Shown: positions 17,820 through 27,561, counted from the stretch's first letter. The stretch is DNA of 64,000 nucleotides from Mesorhizobium sp. WSM4313 (GCF_002294725.1 NZ_NSFT01000002.1:593270-657269); one strand, 5' to 3'. The notes: generated by a model from the sequence alone, not told the origin. Numbers and translations are program-made.

Positions 17820-18320
17820 ATGCCCATCGTGTCCCCGATTCCCCTTAACCCGTTGATCGACGGCCGCCAGTCGGAGCGCGCTATGCTGGTGCGGCGCGGC
17901 GTGCAGCGGCTGCTCACCGAGATGGGCGCACATGTGCTGCCGGAGCTTTCCCTGGCCACCGGGCGGCGCGCCGATCTCGTGGCGCTGACCAGGCAGGGCG
18001 ATATCTGGATCATCGAGATCAAATCCTCGATCGAGGATTTCAGGGTCGACCGCAAATGGCCGGACTATCGGCTGCATTCCGACCGCTTCTTCTTCGCCAC
18101 CCATCCCGGCGTTCCCCAGGACATCTTTCCTGAGGAATGCGGCTTCATCCTTTCAGACGGCTATGGCGCGGAGATCCTGCGCGATGCGCCCGAGCACCGC
18201 ATGGCGGCAGCGACGCGCAAGGCGCTGATGTTGCGGATTGCCCGCGCAGGCGCCGCGCGGCTCTTGGCGGCCGAGCTTGCCGGCGTCGCCGTGCCGGCGC
18301 TGGATGGCGAGAGCGAGTAG
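17820..18320 (+). CDS. mmcB: MmcB family DNA repair protein
   Basis: A 166-residue protein of the alphaproteobacterial MmcB family, a restriction-endonuclease-like fold. The nuclease-type core is seen as ELSLATGRRADLVAL...DIWIIEIKSSIEDFRVDRKWPDY, with the E-x-K and Asp residues of a PD-(D/E)XK-like site. In Caulobacter, mmcB is linked to mitomycin C resistance and the SOS response. Two ATGs (17808 and 17820) are possible; 17820 has GGTG upstream and matches the usual N-terminus. A GTTC-N7-GAAC palindrome lies just upstream but is not the normal direct-repeat LexA box. Confidence 0.88.
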   Translation: MPIVSPIPLNPLIDGRQSERAMLVRRGVQRLLTEMGAHVLPELSLATGRRADLVALTRQGDIWIIEIKSSIEDFRVDRKWPDYRLHSDRFFFATHPGVPQDIFPEECGFILSDGYGAEILRDAPEHRMAAATRKALMLRIARAGAARLLAAELAGVAVPALDGESE

Positions 18321-18499
18321 TCGTCGCGGTGTGTGGATGCCGGTGCGTACCGCTGGCTTCCGACCGCAGGCCTGGCTCAGGCCAGCCCTGCGCCAGGCCA
18401 GCGAGAATTTTCTTCCCGCACCGATGATTTCCGCTGAACCCGATTGTCTTCACCTACAGGCGCGTCCGGATGGCCGGCGGCCTGGAAAAAGGTGATCAA

Positions 18500-19246
18500 A
18501 TGAAACCGTTGCAAAATCAGAATGTCGTCGTCGTCGGAGGCAGCCGGGGTGTCGGCCGCTCGATCGTGGAAGCAGCGCTTGGCGCGGGAGCGACCGTGCT
18601 CGCGGTCGCCCGTGGCGCCGCCGACCTGAAGCAGCTCGCCTGGGAACGCCCGGGCTTGAGGACGCTTAGCACGGACGCGACGGCGGAAGGCGCGCCGCAA
18701 GCGGTTTTCGATGCGCTGGCACCCGACGTGCTGGTGGTCTGCGCGGGCGCGCTCGCCCCTTCGGCGCCGATCCAGGAGCAAAGCTGGGAGGCCTTCTCGG
18801 CGAACTGGGAGATGGACGTCAAGGCATCGTTCCTGTTCTGTCGGGAAGCCCTCAAGGGCCGGCTCAAGCCTGGAACCCGTGTGCTGCTGATCGCCAGCGG
18901 CGCCGCCTTCAGCGGCGGTCCGCCGAATTCCGGCGGCTATGCCGGCGCCAAGCGCATGCAGATATTTCTGGCCGGCCATTGCCAGAAGGAATCGGACCGC
19001 CTCGGCCTCGGCCTGCGCTTCATGGCGCTTTCGCCGGCCCGCATCATGCCGGGCACCGGGGTCGGCGATCGCGGCATTGAAGGCATCGCGGCCTATATGG
19101 GCATCCGCCCGGCCGACTTCCTGGCCAGCATGAGCGACATGCAGACGCCGGCCGATGTCGGACAGGCTGTGATCCAGCTCTCGACGGGCAAGCCGCAGGG
19201 CAGCTCCTTCACCGTAAGCGGCAGCGGCCTTGCGGCGGCGCCATGA
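18500..19246 (+). CDS. Short-chain dehydrogenase/reductase (SDR)
   Basis: A 248-residue Rossmann-fold oxidoreductase. The cofactor motif is VVVVGGSRGVGRSIVEAAL (TGxxxGxG variant) near residue 10, the NNAG equivalent is VVCAGAL, and the catalytic Ser/Tyr/Lys are in LIASGAAFSGG and GGYAGAKRMQ. The substrate is unknown. The ATG at 18500 has GGTG upstream and starts just before the first strand. Its stop overlaps the start of the ECF sigma factor by 4 bases (ATGA), so the two are translationally coupled, an arrangement seen for ECF factors with SnoaL-like tails and an oxidoreductase partner. Confidence 0.9.
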   Translation: MKPLQNQNVVVVGGSRGVGRSIVEAALGAGATVLAVARGAADLKQLAWERPGLRTLSTDATAEGAPQAVFDALAPDVLVVCAGALAPSAPIQEQSWEAFSANWEMDVKASFLFCREALKGRLKPGTRVLLIASGAAFSGGPPNSGGYAGAKRMQIFLAGHCQKESDRLGLGLRFMALSPARIMPGTGVGDRGIEGIAAYMGIRPADFLASMSDMQTPADVGQAVIQLSTGKPQGSSFTVSGSGLAAAP

Positions 19247-20331
19247 GACGCGCAGGATGGCGGCCGAATTCAGCTCCCCGGGCTCCCATGACTGACGCTT
19301 CCGGCCCTATCGAGCCTTTGGGCCGGCCAGGCCAGCCGGCCCTCGACCGGCGGGCCTTCGAGCGCCTGACCGTCGCCCATCGCCGCGCGCTGAAGCTTCA
19401 TTGCTATCGCATGATGGGCTCGCTCAACGAGGCGGACGATCTCGTCCAGGAGACGTTCCTAAAGGCGTGGCGCGCGCGGTCGCAATTCGACGGACGCGGC
19501 TCGGCGCGCGGCTGGCTCTACGCGATCGCCACCAACAGCTGCCTCAATGCGATCAAGGCACGCTCGCTGGCGCGGCGCATTCTTGAGCAACCCGAGCGGC
19601 CGGCCTCTGAGGGCAGAGCGACCGGCGGCCCGGCCACGGAGCTCGCCTGGCTGGAGCCGTATCCGGACGCCGAGCTGCCCGACATCGCCGACGACAGGCC
19701 CGGCCCGGAAGCGCGCTATGAGGCCCGCGAGGCGGTGCGGCTCGCTTTCGTGGCGGCAATCCAGCTATTGCCGCCGAGGCAGCGCGCGGCCTTGCTGCTT
19801 TGCGATGTGCTCGGATGGTCCGCCATCGAGACCGCGCAATTGTTGGGCGGGTCGACCGACTCGATCAACAGCGCCTTGCAGCGGGCCCGCGCGACGCTGG
19901 GCGAACGCTACCCGCAGGGGCGCCCGCCGCAGCGGTCGCGGCCCAACGCGAACGAAGGCGTGCTGCTCGAACGCTACATGCAGGCTTGGCAGGCCGACAA
20001 TCTCGACGGACTCGTCGAGCTGCTGCGCGAGGACGCCATCTACCACATGCCGCCATGGCGGGAATGGTATCATGGACGCCCGGCGATCGGCGCTTTCCTG
20101 GGCAGCGTCTGGGGCAATTTTGCCGGCTATCGCGCGGTGGCTATCGGCGCCAACACCCAGCCGGCAGTGGGCGTCTACGCGCTCGGCCGCCAGAATTCCA
20201 TGTGGCAGCCGCATTCGCTGCATGTCCTCGAAGCCGCCGGCGACAAGATCGCCTCGCTGACGATCTATGTCCCGCCGCTCGGCCCCGCTTTGTTTCCAGC
20301 CTTCGGTCTGCCGCCGGAACCTCGCGGTTAG
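19243..20331 (+). CDS. ECF sigma factor with C-terminal SnoaL-like domain
   Basis: A 362-residue sigma-70-family protein. Region 2 is [27 protein letters not shown] and region 4 is [44 protein letters not shown]. The C-terminal third (from about residue 240, [19 protein letters not shown]) is a SnoaL/NTF2-like domain, as in the ECF41 and SigJ/SigX5-like groups, where the tail controls sigma activity instead of a separate anti-sigma factor. The upstream SDR gene overlaps by 4 bases and is a likely functional partner. An alternative start at 19288 gives a less Arg-rich N-terminus. Its end overlaps nhaA by 4 bases. Confidence 0.92.
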   Translation: MRRAGWRPNSAPRAPMTDASGPIEPLGRPGQPALDRRAFERLTVAHRRALKLHCYRMMGSLNEADDLVQETFLKAWRARSQFDGRGSARGWLYAIATNSCLNAIKARSLARRILEQPERPASEGRATGGPATELAWLEPYPDAELPDIADDRPGPEARYEAREAVRLAFVAAIQLLPPRQRAALLLCDVLGWSAIETAQLLGGSTDSINSALQRARATLGERYPQGRPPQRSRPNANEGVLLERYMQAWQADNLDGLVELLREDAIYHMPPWREWYHGRPAIGAFLGSVWGNFAGYRAVAIGANTQPAVGVYALGRQNSMWQPHSLHVLEAAGDKIASLTIYVPPLGPALFPAFGLPPEPRG

Positions 20332-21518
20332 TTCAGATCTTCTTCCACTCCGCCGCCCGCCGGCGCCATGAGCAGGATGGCGGCGCCCAAGAGGGCGGCA
20401 ATCAGCGAGCCGGCGAGGATGCCGACCTTCACCGCGTCCTGCAGCGCCGGGTCGCCGGCGAAGGCAAGCAGGCCGATAAACAGGCTCATGGTGAAGCCGA
20501 TGCCGCAAAGCAGCGAAATGCCCAGCATGTGCAGCCAGCCGGCATTGGCCGGCAGGTCGGCGAGGCCAAACCGGATCGCGAGCGCCGAGGAGCCGAAGAC
20601 GCCGACCAGCTTGCCGAGCACCAAGCCGGCGGCGACGCCAAGCGTCAGCGGCTCAACCAGTGCTGCAAGGCTCAGGCTGCCGAGCGAGACGCCGGCATTG
20701 GCGAAGCCGAAGATCGGGATGACGAAGAAGGGCACCAGCCTGTGCAAGCCGTGTTCCAGCCTATGCAGCGGCGAATGCTCGAGATCACGGCTGATGCCGG
20801 GAGACCGCTCCAGCGGGATGGTGAGCGCCAGCGCCACGCCGGCGAGCGTCGCATGCACGCCCGACTTGAGCACCAGCACCCACAGCAATGCGCCAAGCAA
20901 GAGATACGGCCAGAGCTTCATGGCCCGTATGCGGTTGAGCACGACGAGCAGCGCGATGACGACGAAGGCGGCGGCCAGATAAGCGAGCGACAGGCCGCTG
21001 GTGTAGAACAGCGCGATGATGATGACGGCGCCGAGATCGTCGATGATGGCAAGAGCGGTGAGGAAGACCTTCAGCGACGCGGGCACGCGGCTGCCGAGCA
21101 GCGAAAGCACGCCGAGCGCGAAGGCGATGTCGGTGGCGGTAGGGATCGCCCAGCCGGAGAGCGCTGCCGCATTGTCGCGGTTGATCAAGACATAGACCAG
21201 CGCCGGCACCGCCATGCCGCCGGCGGCGGCGATGCCCGGCAGCACGCGGCGCGGCCAGGTTGAGAGCTGTCCGTCCAGCATCTCGCGCTTGATCTCGAGC
21301 CCAACCAGCAGAAAGAACACCGCCATCAGCCCGTCATTGATCCAGTGCGAGACGCTGAGCGGCCCGAGATAGGCGTGCAGGACAGTGAAATAGGTTTCGG
21401 CCAAAGGGGAATTGGCGACGATCAGCGCAAGGGCTGCGGCCACCATCAGGATGATGCCGCCGGCGGCCTCGCTGTCCAGGAACTCGCGCAGGATCGAATT
21501 CGGCCGCTTATCTTGCAT
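20328..21518 (-). CDS. nhaA: Na+/H+ antiporter NhaA
   Basis: A 396-residue inner-membrane antiporter that expels Na+ in exchange for protons and supports pH and salt homeostasis. About 12 membrane segments are present. The ion-binding Asp pair is seen in [20 protein letters not shown], and family motifs include [32 protein letters not shown] and [10 protein letters not shown]. The ATG at 21518 has a strong GGAGGGA upstream. It is convergent with the ECF gene. Confidence 0.97.
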   Translation of the reverse strand: MQDKRPNSILREFLDSEAAGGIILMVAAALALIVANSPLAETYFTVLHAYLGPLSVSHWINDGLMAVFFLLVGLEIKREMLDGQLSTWPRRVLPGIAAAGGMAVPALVYVLINRDNAAALSGWAIPTATDIAFALGVLSLLGSRVPASLKVFLTALAIIDDLGAVIIIALFYTSGLSLAYLAAAFVVIALLVVLNRIRAMKLWPYLLLGALLWVLVLKSGVHATLAGVALALTIPLERSPGISRDLEHSPLHRLEHGLHRLVPFFVIPIFGFANAGVSLGSLSLAALVEPLTLGVAAGLVLGKLVGVFGSSALAIRFGLADLPANAGWLHMLGISLLCGIGFTMSLFIGLLAFAGDPALQDAVKVGILAGSLIAALLGAAILLMAPAGGGVEEDLN

Positions 21519-21845
21519 GGTCCCTCCGCCCGTCACCCCGACCTGACGGCCGGAACCTATAAGGTATGATGCGCAGCCCGGCTGGCGAAGCAAGCGTTCG
21601 AGTTCACATTGACAGATCGCCTGCTTCGGAAGTTGGCCGAAACGCCCGTCTCTTCGTCATCCACGGGCGAAGCAAGGAGCGAAGCGACGCGGCGCAGACC
21701 CGAGGATCCATTCCGTTACATCGGAGCGGTGCCAACGGTGCAGAATTCCGCTCCGCTGCGTTCTGCGGCCGGGATCACGGAATGGATCCTAGGGTCTTCG
21801 CGACGGAGCTTCGCTCCTGCTTCGCCCTAGGATGACGACACTCGT
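21519..21845. other. Gene-free interval between nhaA and actR
   Basis: This 327-base interval holds no convincing gene. The right two-thirds is a long inverted-repeat element (21656-21836). The left part should contain the nhaA promoter, but no clear -35/-10 pair was identified. Confidence 0.6.
21656..21836. repeat. Long inverted-repeat intergenic element (MITE-like)
   Basis: Two nested inverted repeats span 181 bases. The outer arms are GTCATCCACGGGCGAAGCAA... (21656-21685) and its near-complement ending at 21836 (GCTTCGCCCTAGGATGAC). The inner arms are GAGGATCCATTCCGT (21702-21716) and ACGGAATGGATCCT (21777-21790). No reading frame is present. Its size, terminal symmetry and lack of coding content fit a non-autonomous mobile or REP-like element, a type common in Mesorhizobium. 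Confidence 0.75.
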
Positions 21846-22409
21846 TTAACGCGGCGCGCGCTTCGCCAGTATCCGCTGCAAGGTCCGGCGATGCATGTTC
21901 AACCGGCGCGCCGTCTCGGAGACGTTGCGGTCGCACATTTCGTAGACGCGCTGGATGTGCTCCCAGCGCACGCGATCGGCCGACATCGGGTTTTCCGGGG
22001 GCGCCGCACGTTCGCCGGAGGTGCGGGTGAGCGCGGCGAAGACGTCGTCGGCATCTGCGGGCTTGGAAAGATAGTCGACGGCGCCGAGCTTCACGGCGGT
22101 CACCGCGGTGGCGATGTTGCCGTAGCCGGTCAGGATGATGGCGCGGGCGTCGTCGCGCTTCTCGCGGATGGCAGCGACGACATCGAGGCCGTTGCCGTCG
22201 CCGAGCCGCATGTCGACAACCGCATAGGCCGGCGGATGGGCGCGCGCCTTGGCGACCGCCTCTTCCACGCTCTCCGCCGTCTCGACCACGAACCCCCGTG
22301 TCTCCATGGCGCGGGCAAGCCGGGTGAGGAACGGCTTGTCGTCCTCGACGATGAGCAGCGAGGTGTCCTCGCCCTCGACCATAGCGCCAGTCGTTTCGTC
22401 TCCGCTCAT
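21846..22409 (-). CDS. actR: Redox response regulator ActR/RegA/PrrA
   Basis: A 187-residue response regulator. The receiver domain (about residues 15-130) has the phosphorylated Asp in YAVVDMRLGDGNGLDV, the Thr in ILTGYGN and the Lys in YLSKPADADD. The C-terminal Fis-type HTH (NVSETARRLNMHRRTLQRIL) is the highly conserved RegA DNA-binding helix. In alphaproteobacteria this regulator controls respiration, carbon/nitrogen fixation and acid tolerance. The cognate kinase gene actS lies just upstream on the same strand, separated by 293 bases that contain two palindromic repeats. Confidence 0.96.
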   Translation of the reverse strand: MSGDETTGAMVEGEDTSLLIVEDDKPFLTRLARAMETRGFVVETAESVEEAVAKARAHPPAYAVVDMRLGDGNGLDVVAAIREKRDDARAIILTGYGNIATAVTAVKLGAVDYLSKPADADDVFAALTRTSGERAAPPENPMSADRVRWEHIQRVYEMCDRNVSETARRLNMHRRTLQRILAKRAPR

Positions 22410-22486
22410 CTTATCGGCATCCCACTGACCTGAGGCGCGCCGCGCCGAAACCTACCCTGGCGAAGGCCCGTCCGATCCCTGTTTCC

Positions 22487-22534
22487 GGGCATATCGTCTT
22501 CCCCAAGCCGCTGCACAGTTTTAGGCGACATGCC
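22487..22534. repeat. Degenerate palindromic repeat between actS and actR
   Basis: GGGCATATCGTC and GCGACATGCC are imperfect inverted ends around a loop with GCCGCTGCACAGTTTT. It is a degenerate copy of the better-preserved element at 24082, which has GCATGTCG/CGACATGC ends and the same CCGCTGCGCACTTTT core. Confidence 0.6.
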
Positions 22535-22633
22535 TCACTTTTACGCAGATACAGTCCTGTAAAGGCAATGTCCAATTTTTAGAGCCGGCAACAGAGCTGC
22601 CATGCGGTAATTGCAAGGCTTTCTCACCGTTTC

Positions 22634-22701
22634 GCAATTCCGGACGGAAAGCTGCGGCGAAGTTGCCGAGCCCAACCGCTGCGCACTTTTTCTGGAATTG
22701 C
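22634..22701. repeat. Palindromic repeat (gcaattcc...ggaattgc)
   Basis: GCAATTCCGG and TCTGGAATTGC flank a loop containing CCGCTGCGCACTTTTT. The same family is found at 39448 with GCAATTCC/GGAATTGC ends. It abuts the actS stop codon at 22703 and could act as a 3' hairpin. Confidence 0.7.
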
Positions 22702-22702
22702 G

Positions 22703-24028
22703 CTAGGCATTGTCGAACATGGTGGCCGAGGCCTGTTCCTGGTTGAGGAAGAGGCCGCGCGGCCAGGAGATCTGCACCACTGCGCCTTCGCCGAGCCCGC
22801 TCGAATTGCGGAAATCGATGGTGGCGCCGGAACGCTCCAGCAAGGTCTTGGCGATGAACAGCCCGAGCCCCAGGCCGCCGCCGGCCTCAGTGCCCTGGCG
22901 CGTCGACATATAGGGCTCGCCGATGCGGTCGATGATCTCGGCGGGGAATCCCGGCCCGTCGTCGGTGATGGAGAAGATGACCTTCTCATCGTCCCAGCTC
23001 CAGCTGACGGTGACGGCGTTGCGGGCGAAATCGACGGCATTCTCGACCAGATTGCCGAGCCCGTAGATGACGCCGGGATTGCGCTGGCCGACCGGCTCGG
23101 GACCGATGCGCTCGCCGGGCCGCAGCCGGATCGAGATGCCGAAATCGCGATGCGGCGCCGTCACCTCCTCGACCAGCGAGGTGAGCGGCATGCGCGACAG
23201 ATGCGCTTCGCCTTCCGAGGAAAGGCTGGTCAGCCGCTTCAGTATCTCGCGGCAACGCTCGCTTTGCGAGCGCAGGAGCTTCACGTCCTCGCCATATTTC
23301 GGATCCTTGCCGAGCGCCTTTTCCATCTCCTTGGCGACGACGGTGATGGTGGCCAAGGGCGTGCCCAGCTCGTGCGCGGCCGCCGCCGCCAGCCCGTCCA
23401 GCGCCGAAAGGTGCTGCTCGCGCTGCAGCACCAGTTCGGTGGCGGCCAGCGCATTGGCGAGCAGGCGCGCTTCCGCAGCGACGCGGAAGGCATAGATGGC
23501 GGTGAAGGCGATCGAGGCAAACACAGCCATCCACATGCCGGCGACATAGATGAAGGGCATCGGCAGCGGCGAGCCCTCATACCAGGGCAGCGGCAAATGG
23601 AAGAACACCAGAAGCGTGGCCGCCAGTATGACCAACGCGCCAAGGATGGCCGTGAACCGCAGCGGCAGCGAAGCGGCGGAGATGACGACCGGCACCGACA
23701 GCAGCACGCAAAACGGATTGGTCAGGCCGCCCGTCATGTAGAGCAGGCCGGTGAGCTGGACGCCGTCGAAGGTGAGGATCACGAAGGCCGAAAGCGGGGT
23801 GAGCCGATGCGCCGCCGGATAGCGGAAGGTGAGCCACAGATTCATCCAGGCCGAGCAGGCGATCAGCGCAAAGCACATCGACACCGGAAGCGGGAATTTC
23901 AGGCCATAGGCGACGACCAGCACGGTCAGGCTCTGCCCGACAATCGCCAGCCAGCGCAGACGGATCAGCGTGTTGAGCCGCAGCCGCTGGCTTTGCTGGG
24001 AATCGGGCGCGCGCAGGATGTTGGTCAT
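22703..24028 (-). CDS. actS: Redox-sensing histidine kinase ActS/RegB/PrrB
   Basis: A 441-residue membrane kinase that phosphorylates ActR. Six N-terminal membrane segments include the ubiquinone-binding box GGLTNPFCVLL. The H-box is AAAAHELGTPLATITVVAKEMEKAL. The redox-active Cys of RegB is conserved in SERCREILKRL, and the ATP-binding domain has NLVENAVDFA, DDGPGFP and GGGLGLGLFIAKTLL. Sequence knowledge predicts kinase control by the quinone redox state and Cys oxidation. ATG at 24028 is preferred to an upstream in-frame TTG. Two repeats separate it from actR. Confidence 0.96.
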   Translation of the reverse strand: MTNILRAPDSQQSQRLRLNTLIRLRWLAIVGQSLTVLVVAYGLKFPLPVSMCFALIACSAWMNLWLTFRYPAAHRLTPLSAFVILTFDGVQLTGLLYMTGGLTNPFCVLLSVPVVISAASLPLRFTAILGALVILAATLLVFFHLPLPWYEGSPLPMPFIYVAGMWMAVFASIAFTAIYAFRVAAEARLLANALAATELVLQREQHLSALDGLAAAAAHELGTPLATITVVAKEMEKALGKDPKYGEDVKLLRSQSERCREILKRLTSLSSEGEAHLSRMPLTSLVEEVTAPHRDFGISIRLRPGERIGPEPVGQRNPGVIYGLGNLVENAVDFARNAVTVSWSWDDEKVIFSITDDGPGFPAEIIDRIGEPYMSTRQGTEAGGGLGLGLFIAKTLLERSGATIDFRNSSGLGEGAVVQISWPRGLFLNQEQASATMFDNA

Positions 24029-24081
24029 TGCCAAGGATTACAGCCGCAGGAGCGGAAACGATAGAGCATCGTCTTTGCCTG

Positions 24082-24130
24082 ATGCATGTCGTTGTCCCAA
24101 AACCGCTGCGCACTTTTGGGCGACATGCAT
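24082..24130. repeat. Palindromic repeat (atgcatgtcg...cgacatgcat)
   Basis: Perfect 10-base ends ATGCATGTCG / CGACATGCAT enclose inner arms CCCAAAA / TTTTGGG around a CCGCTGCGCAC loop. It touches the hrpB stop codon and lies in front of actS, so it may serve as a 3' hairpin for hrpB. Confidence 0.75.
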
Positions 24131-26592
24131 TACGTTCCGCGCGGTTTGGCGCGGCTGGTGGCGGCGGCCAGCAGCGGGTTTTCCGGCCAGACATGCTTTG
24201 GATAGCGGCCGCGCATGTCGGCGCGCACATCCGTCCAGGAGCCGCGCCAGAAGCCGGGGAGATCGCGCGTCGTCTGGATCGGGCGGTGTGCCGGCGACAG
24301 CAATTCGAGCGTCAGCGGAACGGTTCCGTTTGCGATCGCCGGATGACGATCGAGGCCGAACAGTTCCTGCACGCGGATCGAAAGCACCGGCCACTCTCCG
24401 TCATAGCGGATCGGCACGTGGCTGCCGGACGGCGCGTCGAAATGGGTCGGCGCCAGCGCGTCGACCTTGCGCTGCAGGTCATGCGGGACCAGCGCCATGA
24501 GCGCCGACGACAAAGTCGCCGGCTTGATGGCTGCGAAAGAGGCATCGCCGCACAGAAACGGCAGGAGCCAATCGTCGAGGCCATCGATGAGCGCTTCATC
24601 GGAAACGTCGGGCCAGGGCGGTCCGAGGCCGCGATTGAGCCAGCCGAGCCGCTGGCGCAGCGCCTCCGCTTCCTTGCCCCAGTCGAGCAGAGCCAGGCCG
24701 TGCTCTCTCAGGGCGTCGAGAATGGCGCGGTCTGCGTCGGCGCCTGACGGCGCTGGCAACATACGCTCGGAAAGCGTGATGGCGCCGAGCCGTGCGGTCT
24801 CGCGCATGCGAACGGCGCGGCGCTCGCGGTCGAAGCTCGTCTCACGCTTCGTCTCGATGCGATCGGCAAGGACGGTGCGGATATCGGCTTCGCCGACCGG
24901 AGCGGCGGCGGTGATGCGGGCGTTCTGCGCCTTGCCCTGCAGGTCGGCGACCACAAGCCAGGTTTCATTGGCGAGCGGATCGGCGACATCGACCATGGCG
25001 CCCGAACCATTGGCGAGCACGAAGCGGCCGCGCTCGCCGCGCGCCCTTGCCACGCGATCCGGCCACGCGTGGATGAGGAGCGAGCCGGCGCCGGCCGACG
25101 CGTCGCTTCTGTCTCCGCCAGCCTGCCCGGCCAGACGCTCCGCCAATTGCCGCGCGGCATTGGCGCGAGGGGATTTCTCGCCGCGAAGCCGGATCAGACG
25201 CCGCTCCAGATCGGCGCTGTCGCCGCCCAGCCCACGCTCGGTCAAGAGCACGGCAAGCGTCGCCGCTTCGAGCGCGTGGCCGCTCTTCGCCGCTTCGGCC
25301 ACCATATGCGCCAACCGCACCGGCAGCGCCAGCTTGCGCATGGCGGCGCCCGCCTCGGTCAACCTGCCGGCATCGTCGATGGCATGCAGCGCCTTGAGCA
25401 GCACCCTCGCCTCGTTGAGAGCGGGCGCCGGCGGCGGATCGAGGAACGAAAGGCTCGACGGATCGGCGACGCCAAAGGCGGCACAGTCGAGCAGCAGGCC
25501 GGACAGATCGGCCTCGAGGATTTCGGGCGGCGTGAAGGCGGGAAGCGACGCGGTCTGCTCGGCGCGCCACAGGCGCACCGCCACGCCGGCTTGAGTGCGG
25601 CCGGCGCGGCCGGCGCGCTGGTCGGCCGAGGCCTTGCTGACGCGCACGGTTTCCAGGCGGGTCAGACCGCTTGCCGGCTCATAGCGCGGCAGCCGCGACA
25701 GGCCGGAATCGATGACGACGCGCACGCCGTCGATGGTGATCGAGGTCTCGGCGATCGAGGTCGCCAGCACCACCTTGCGGCGGCCGGCCGGCGCCGGCCT
25801 GATCGCCGCGTCCTGCGCCCTGTTGTCGAGCTGGCCATAGAGCGGAACGATGTCGGTGTCGGCCGCGACATTGCCCGCGAGCCGTTCGGCGGTGCGCTCG
25901 ATCTCGCGCTGTCCGGGCAGGAAGGCAAGCACGCTGCCCGACTCGCCGGCCAAAGCCGCGCGCACGGCCCTGGCCATGGCGTCCTCAATCGCCGTGCCTG
26001 CCGGCCGCTCGTCGTAGCGGATCTCGACCAGATAGGCGCGGCCCTCGCTTTCGATCACCGGCGCTGCCGACAAAAGCTTCGCCACGCGCGCGCCGTCGAG
26101 CGTCGCCGACATGACCAGCAGGCGCAGGTCCGGCCGCAATGCGCCCTGCACGTCGAGCGCCAGCGCCAGGCCGAAATCGCCGTCGAGCGAACGTTCGTGG
26201 AATTCGTCGAAGATCACCGCCGAGACGCCGGGCAGCTCCGGATCGTCGAGAATCATGCGCGAGAGCACGCCTTCGGTGACGACCAGGATCCTTGTCCGCG
26301 CCGAGGCGCGGTTCTCCATGCGCATGGCGTAGCCCACCGTGCCGCCGGGCTCCTCGCCCAGCAATTCGGCCATGCGGCGGGCGGCGGCGCGGGCGGCGAG
26401 CCGCCGCGGCTCGAGCAGCACGATCCGGCCCTCACCGAGCCAAGGCGCGTCGAGCAGCGCCAGCGGCACCAGCGTCGTCTTGCCGGCGCCGGGCGGCGCC
26501 ACCAGCACGGCGCTGCTGCGCCGCGCGAGCGCTTCGCCGAGCGCCGGCAGCACGGCTGTGACCGGAAGCTCCGGCAAGCGTTTCGTCGTCAT
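24130..26592 (-). CDS. hrpB: ATP-dependent helicase HrpB
   Basis: An 820-residue DEAH/RHA-type helicase. Motif I is APPGAGKTTLVPL near residue 33, motif II is DEFHERSLDGD near 130 and motif III is MSATLDG. Helicase C motifs ATSIAETSITIDGVRVVIDSG and QRAGRAGRTQAGVAVRLW follow, then the HrpB-specific C-terminal domain. HrpB proteins are RNA-helicase-like; the physiological substrate is poorly defined. Length matches the family. It follows the DMT transporter on the same strand with 55 bases between. Confidence 0.95.
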   Translation of the reverse strand: MTTKRLPELPVTAVLPALGEALARRSSAVLVAPPGAGKTTLVPLALLDAPWLGEGRIVLLEPRRLAARAAARRMAELLGEEPGGTVGYAMRMENRASARTRILVVTEGVLSRMILDDPELPGVSAVIFDEFHERSLDGDFGLALALDVQGALRPDLRLLVMSATLDGARVAKLLSAAPVIESEGRAYLVEIRYDERPAGTAIEDAMARAVRAALAGESGSVLAFLPGQREIERTAERLAGNVAADTDIVPLYGQLDNRAQDAAIRPAPAGRRKVVLATSIAETSITIDGVRVVIDSGLSRLPRYEPASGLTRLETVRVSKASADQRAGRAGRTQAGVAVRLWRAEQTASLPAFTPPEILEADLSGLLLDCAAFGVADPSSLSFLDPPPAPALNEARVLLKALHAIDDAGRLTEAGAAMRKLALPVRLAHMVAEAAKSGHALEAATLAVLLTERGLGGDSADLERRLIRLRGEKSPRANAARQLAERLAGQAGGDRSDASAGAGSLLIHAWPDRVARARGERGRFVLANGSGAMVDVADPLANETWLVVADLQGKAQNARITAAAPVGEADIRTVLADRIETKRETSFDRERRAVRMRETARLGAITLSERMLPAPSGADADRAILDALREHGLALLDWGKEAEALRQRLGWLNRGLGPPWPDVSDEALIDGLDDWLLPFLCGDASFAAIKPATLSSALMALVPHDLQRKVDALAPTHFDAPSGSHVPIRYDGEWPVLSIRVQELFGLDRHPAIANGTVPLTLELLSPAHRPIQTTRDLPGFWRGSWTDVRADMRGRYPKHVWPENPLLAAATSRAKPRGT

Positions 26593-26647
26593 TTTGCCCG
26601 CATATCAGCGGTCGCGGTCGCCGTGCAACGTGTCGGGCCCATGCGGG

Positions 26648-27538
26648 TCAAAGCCGGGCACGCGTAAACGGGTTCCAGCGCACTGTGCCAAGCCGCACTT
26701 CCTCGCGTACCATGGTGAGGAGGCCTGAGGCGCCGACGACTGCAAGGCCGACCAGCGTCATCGCGTCGGGATATTCCCTGAAGAACATCGCCCCGAGGAT
26801 GACCGCCCAGACGATCTGCGAATAATGCGTCGGTGCAATGCGGTTTGCGGGCGCATATTTGGCCGCCAGGAGATGCAGCAATTGGCCGCCGGCGGTGAAC
26901 AGGCCGCCCAGGACCAGCCAGCCCAATTGCCACAGATTGGGGAGCGTAAATGACGTCGCGACCGCGCCGACCCCGTTGAAGAGCAGCCCATAGCCGATCA
27001 GCGAGCCCAACATGGTCGTGCGCTTTTCCTGCTGGGCAAGCGAGCGCATCAGGATGACGATGGTCGCCGCGACGAAGGCATTGGCGAAGGCGGCGAGATG
27101 GCCAAGATGCAATTCGCGGAAGCCCGGCCGCACCACCAGCATGACACCGGCGAAGCCCGCGACCACGGCAAGCCACCGCCAGGGGCCGACCTCCTCCTTC
27201 AGGATGACGGTCGAAAGCACGGTGACGAGCAACGGGGCCAGGAAGAGCAGCGCGTAAACCTCCGCCAGCGGAATGGTGGTGAAGGCATAGACGCTGAGCA
27301 CGCCCGACGCGATGCCGGCCCAAGCGCGCGCCTGCACGGCCCAGGGCCGCCCGGTGCGCCAGAAATCGCGCCAGCGCTCCTCCTTCGGCCGGGTGAAGAA
27401 GAGGAAACAGCCGGCAAACAAGGTCATGAAGAAGCCGATCTCGAAGACGGTGAACTGCCCGCCCAGACCCTTGATGACGGCGTCGCTGAACGAATAGTTT
27501 GCGTAAGCGAGAAGTGCGAGCAGGATTCCGTTCGGCAC
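26648..27538 (-). CDS. DMT-superfamily (EamA) transporter
   Basis: A roughly 296-residue inner-membrane protein with ten predicted segments arranged as two EamA repeats (first starting ILLALLAYANYSFSDAVIKGL, second near NAFVAATIVILMRSLAQQ). Such proteins export or exchange small metabolites, but the substrate cannot be inferred. There is no ATG at the N-terminus; the GTG at 27538, with GGAA upstream, leaves a short tail before the first membrane segment and is proposed. A longer GTG form (27586) would overlap the divergent LmbE gene. Confidence 0.85.
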   Translation of the reverse strand: MPNGILLALLAYANYSFSDAVIKGLGGQFTVFEIGFFMTLFAGCFLFFTRPKEERWRDFWRTGRPWAVQARAWAGIASGVLSVYAFTTIPLAEVYALLFLAPLLVTVLSTVILKEEVGPWRWLAVVAGFAGVMLVVRPGFRELHLGHLAAFANAFVAATIVILMRSLAQQEKRTTMLGSLIGYGLLFNGVGAVATSFTLPNLWQLGWLVLGGLFTAGGQLLHLLAAKYAPANRIAPTHYSQIVWAVILGAMFFREYPDAMTLVGLAVVGASGLLTMVREEVRLGTVRWNPFTRARL

Positions 27539-27561
27539 GATTCCATTTCCGGGAGAGAGAC

